Source: Gymnogyps californianus
Lineage: Eukaryota; Chordata; Aves; Accipitriformes; Cathartidae
Reading direction: 5' to 3'
NCBI RefSeq assembly: GCF_018139145.2
Contig: NC_059500.1
Span: 30,361,437-30,425,436 of the forward strand
DNA length: 64,000 bases
Below the pieces are notes generated by a model. It did no database searches. It was not told the origin of the DNA and was given only the letters and a program-made list of their open reading frames with translations. Below, piece by piece: positions 60,001-64,000 of this stretch (positions are counted from its first letter, which is position 1; each line of letters starts with the position of its first letter). A program made the translations under genes and the position numbers.

Positions 60001-63000
60001 TAGTATAGTAACAATTCAGTGCTATACAGAAAAGGGCTCAGATTTGGGGTGGGTTAGATATAAAGGTGGTAATTCCATTGTATTCTGTTTGAATAACTTG
60101 CAGAAATATTATGGAGAAGTAGATTTATTTTTCAGTAGGAATCTGTGTAGAATCTTGCTTCTTGGTCTACTTTGTTCTAAAGAAACTTTCTGCAATACTC
60201 TAGAGACAGAGTCAGCGCTAGACCGTGAAATGTTTTTCTGGTTGGGAAGAATTGGTGTGATTTATTTCTTTGTCAAGATTTTACTAGTAGAAGAGAATAG
60301 CAAAGGAACTATTTCCTCTGATTAGACATAATCCTCAATAAGTTTTTGAAAGCTTTAGATCCCTTGCTCGGTACTACTGCCTACCTTGCTTCTGCTGCAC
60401 CTGTGTATTTTGAGCATAGCCGCTAACGCAGCGCTGTCGAGCCCTGTGGCGTGGTGCCGTGGGAAGGGTCTGTCGGAGTGTGACGGTCACCCCACCAGAA
60501 GCCCCTCGGAGCGAGGGCCGCGGGCCGGGCCTGCTGCTGGGGGAGGGCAGGGCTTCTCCTGAGCAGATCCAGCTGCAGAGCGGGGCCTGCTCCCCTCTTT
60601 GAAACTGTGCTAAAAACTCTGCTTGAACTCAGAGGCAAAACTTACATGGGGATATGTGTCTGTGCCAGCTGGTGAAAATGGGGGATTGTACGAGGAGCCA
60701 AGGGGGCATAGACATCTTTATGTGTACAAGCCATTGCTCAGATCTGTTAAACCCACTCAGGAGCTGTTAAACATCTCTTACTTCTTCTGAAGGCTACACT
60801 TGATGCTTTGAAAATCAAGAAGAATGGGATAGACTCACAGTTTTTCTTGCTTTTATTGGGGATACGTGAGTGCTATCTGTTCAGAAAGTTGAGCTGCAGC
60901 AGTCAAGTGTGTGAGCTTTTTCTTTTAGTGCATAGTCATTCCTGGCACACGTGTGAAATGACATGACAATGTGTAGTAATTGTGTTATTGTAGCTGAGAT
61001 GCTCTGAGGATATTTCTTTTCTTAATGCATATGCAAATTAGGTAGAAGCCATATTAGTCATTGTATAACTGTTTAATCATGTCACCAGAGCCTTTTTCGG
61101 TGGTTGAAATGATTGCCTGTAACAGTACCTTCTGCTGTTAGAAATACTAATGAACAGATAAAAAATTATTTTCATCTTAACACAGGTTTAAAGACTTCTT
61201 AAAGGCATCCTGAACCCAACAGCATACAATCTGTAGCATTGCCTGTTATATAATAACTGGGTGAAAAATAACTGGTTTTTACTATGTGGCAGGCACCACC
61301 TATCTGCAAAGATGCTGCAAGACTGGAGAAACTGATAAAGTCTTCCCCCCCCCCCACTTAACACGCTTTCCCTAGTGAGAGAGGTAATGCTGCCTGGTAG
61401 ATACATTGACATGAGATGCTTAGCTTTACTGTATGTGTAGTGAGGTGGGGTTTTTTTAAGGAATCCTGGAAAAATTCGTAAAAATTACATGGGTGGACGC
61501 TGCTGTTTCAGTTCTTGTATTTGCAAATGAGTGTCGGGCTAGGTAAAGGTCTTGCGGTAGGACACAGGACAGTGATAAATGCAGCTGTGCAGTACTTGTT
61601 CTTTACTTATTTTACCATTTCTGGTCAGAATAAATTAGCAATGTCCAAGGAGAAGTGGGGGATCCATAAGACACAGGAAATCACTGCAATTCCCTTTCCC
61701 AGCCAAGGGCAGGGCTATAATGGGCTATAACCTGGCAGGGTTATAATGAGCTCACCCTTTTCGGCATGGTAGTGCTAAAGCTGGAAACCACCACGACACA
61801 TTACCTCTCTCCCATTTGAACTTTCCGCAAGAGCAGTCCTGCATCCAGCCTCTCAAAGATCTCATGTGGTAACTTCTTTGATAGCCTGCTTTACGTTCTA
61901 GCTGACATTTGTTAGGTGGTAGAAGTGCTGACAGGCCAGCTCTGTTATCCTGATGACTGATGAGAGGTTACTAGTGAGGCTGGCGGCTCCAGCTCTCTTC
62001 CAGAGGCTGCTGTTCTGGTAGTAGAGTTGTCCGAAAGAAGTGCGTTTTCTGTAGAACGACAGGTTACCTTCATAAATGCCTTCAATTAGCTGGTATTCAG
62101 GCTAAGACACAGGATCTAACACTGACGTGACCAAAATCTGAGAATAGTGTGCGGTGGTTGGGGTTTTTTTACCCTATTGATTCTGCTAGAGGTGCTATCT
62201 CTGCACCTACAGCAGAGATACAAGTGGATAGCCTAAGCACCTAATGGTTTAAACCAATATAACAAGACTCAGGAGTGCTTTCCTGCTGCAGCTGTCAGGC
62301 TTGATTGTTACTGTCTTCTAAAATGTATCAGTACTCTGACTTTTACCCCTGCAGTGCTCTAAATCTTTACATATGGCTTCTTTATTTTGTCCTGCCTTTT
62401 TTCTTCAGTCCGTTGCAGCATTTTACATGTCTGTTTCTTTTAGGTTTTGGTTTTCTGCCTAAAACTTTGGTCACTGTGACATGCTAAAAGATAGATACTG
62501 GGTAAAAATTTTCCAGACTGTTTGTATGATTTGCATCAATGTAGCTCCTTTTCAGTAACTGCAGGCAAGTTGGCTGTGTGTCACTGTAAAAAAAAAAAAA
62601 AAAAAAAAAAGTTTGTGTTCAGCTGAACCTCAGTGCTTTTTAGCATTTTTCTTCATCCTTCGAAACTGTACCATATTTTGTTATGCTTGTGCACACTATT
62701 CACTAGTCCTTACAAAGATTCTCACTGCGTGACTTGATTTGCAGGCTGCCCTCATGCCCTTCTGATCTCGTTTTGCATTCCAGGTGTGAACCCATGACAA
62801 ATAAACATCCCTCTTTGTTTCTTTGCCCTAGGTGTAATCTCTGCTCTGGAGATTTTGCAGTCCCTTCCTTTGTTTTGGTTGGTGGATGCTTGCTTCTGTG
62901 CACATCTCGCTTGCTGCTCTTCAGCAGATTTTGAATGCGCTTGAACCAATGTCTTGATCTAGATGTGAAGTGCCTTCCTATTTAGGTGCTACAGCAAAAT

Positions 63001-64000
63001 AGTTTGATTCATAAATGACTTTCATTTCTTTGAATTGTTATCAGATCTTTTCTGTCTTGGGGAGTAGGAGGAGGAGTGTTTGTGGTGAGGGAAGTCTTGT
63101 TCACTCCTTCCTTGGGCAGAGGGAGGAGCTCGCATCAGATCTGCCCCTGCTTGCTGTGAGTGCAGGGAAAGTACTCTGCTACGAGTGATTCAAATGATGT
63201 CATTACTAGAAAAGCTGATTGGTTTGCTCCCCAGCGTAGAACGGGTAGTGAAATCTGTCAGTATCGTAAGGTCTCCAGACAGGTCCGGGTGGTTGGTGAG
63301 TGGTTCTTACAACTTTCACTGTGACTCCAGGCCGAGCCCATTTGGCAGGCTTAGAGAGCAATTCCCAAAACACAAGCTCTTTGCGTACTTTGAGAAGTGT
63401 AGGTGTTTGGGGGTGATAAGTCCTGATTACCAAGAGGGGTGATTCTGGTGGTGGTGGTGACATTTTTGTCATGAGCCTTTGATGGTCTTGCAAGAGGTCA
63501 ATACCTCAAAGGATTTGGACTCTTCACTGCATGTCATAAATCACTATTGACTGTCATGCACTGTTTAAGATCAAAGGGTGGCCCTACTACAGTTCTCCAT
63601 TATCTTGGTTTGTGTTTATGTCATTACTGAAGGAAGAGTCATGAGGCATCCTTTTTTTTCATTTAAATATCAATTGACTGTGTCCATCTCACCTTTGACA
63701 AAGGAGTGATCTCCCAAAGTTAAGCCCTGAGGCATTCTGCAGTTTGCAGCTGTTAAAGTGGAAATTTTATTTGGCAACTAATTTCTGATCAGTTACATAG
63801 CTTGATGATACTTTCTGAATTATTGTATAGTGTTGTTCGGCGGTGTCTGAAGTACAGATGCATGCTATGTCTGAATTACTAGTTGTGCTGAAAATAGTGA
63901 CTTGGCTGCCATAACCTGAGTCTTGTCTATTTGAATCCAGTAGCTTCTTAGAGAAAATTTCTCTGTATCTGAAATTAATATGCAAGAAAAAAACCCCATC
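60001..64000. other. 3' intergenic flank, no gene recognised
   Basis: AT-rich sequence with only short, unremarkable open frames. Contains a C-rich run near 61346-61356 and an A23 run at 62588-62610. If the human order held here, RNF170 or HOOK3 would be expected nearby, but no exon of either was recognised. Confidence 0.5.
62588..62610 (+). repeat. A23 homopolymer
   Basis: Uninterrupted A run; no adjacent SINE or processed-gene sequence was recognised. Confidence 0.95.

Overview
This window is vertebrate nuclear DNA, most likely from a bird. The evidence is intron-split genes, decayed CR1 LINE fragments, an ERVL-type solo LTR, short introns, and proteins very close to avian and mammalian orthologues. 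I recognise the gene content as the region around CHRNB3-CHRNA6-THAP1 (human 8p11; from memory, chicken chromosome 22). I cannot determine the species.

Layout: CHRNA6 (nicotinic receptor alpha6, + strand, six coding exons, 3055-12893) and CHRNB3 (nicotinic receptor beta3, - strand, six coding exons, 18520-30967) are convergent. Both reading frames reconstruct completely (494 and 455 aa) with canonical splice sites. About 5.5 kb farther along is a long - strand open frame encoding a protein with two IQ motifs (36457-37641), which I cannot name. A 12 kb stretch follows without a clear gene; it holds an LTR-like segment, an AT microsatellite and an uninterrupted run of 49 G. THAP1 (- strand, three coding exons, 49745-54462) is complete, with an expanded proline run, and starts in a CpG island. 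About 3.3 kb beyond it is a second CpG island containing an intronless JUN-family bZIP gene (+ strand, about 57780-59104). The rest, to 64000, is AT-rich non-coding sequence.

How the genes relate: alpha6 and beta3 co-assemble in the same pentameric nicotinic receptors in retina and catecholaminergic neurons, and their tail-to-tail pairing is shared with human. THAP1 and the JUN-like gene are DNA-binding regulators with no evident functional link to the receptor pair.

The least ordinary feature is the JUN-like gene. Its bZIP is close to c-Jun/JunD, but it lacks the N-terminal JNK phospho-acceptor serines and the SUMO lysine of c-Jun. It combines features of all three mammalian Jun proteins and sits at a locus where human has no JUN gene. 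As given, its frame is broken four times, always in the sense of one missing base and always in extreme GC sequence. That pattern suggests consensus-sequence errors more than a dead gene. The IQ-motif gene nearby is suggestive because, from memory, human JUND is flanked by the IQ-motif gene IQCN; the two loci may be remnants of one duplicated block.
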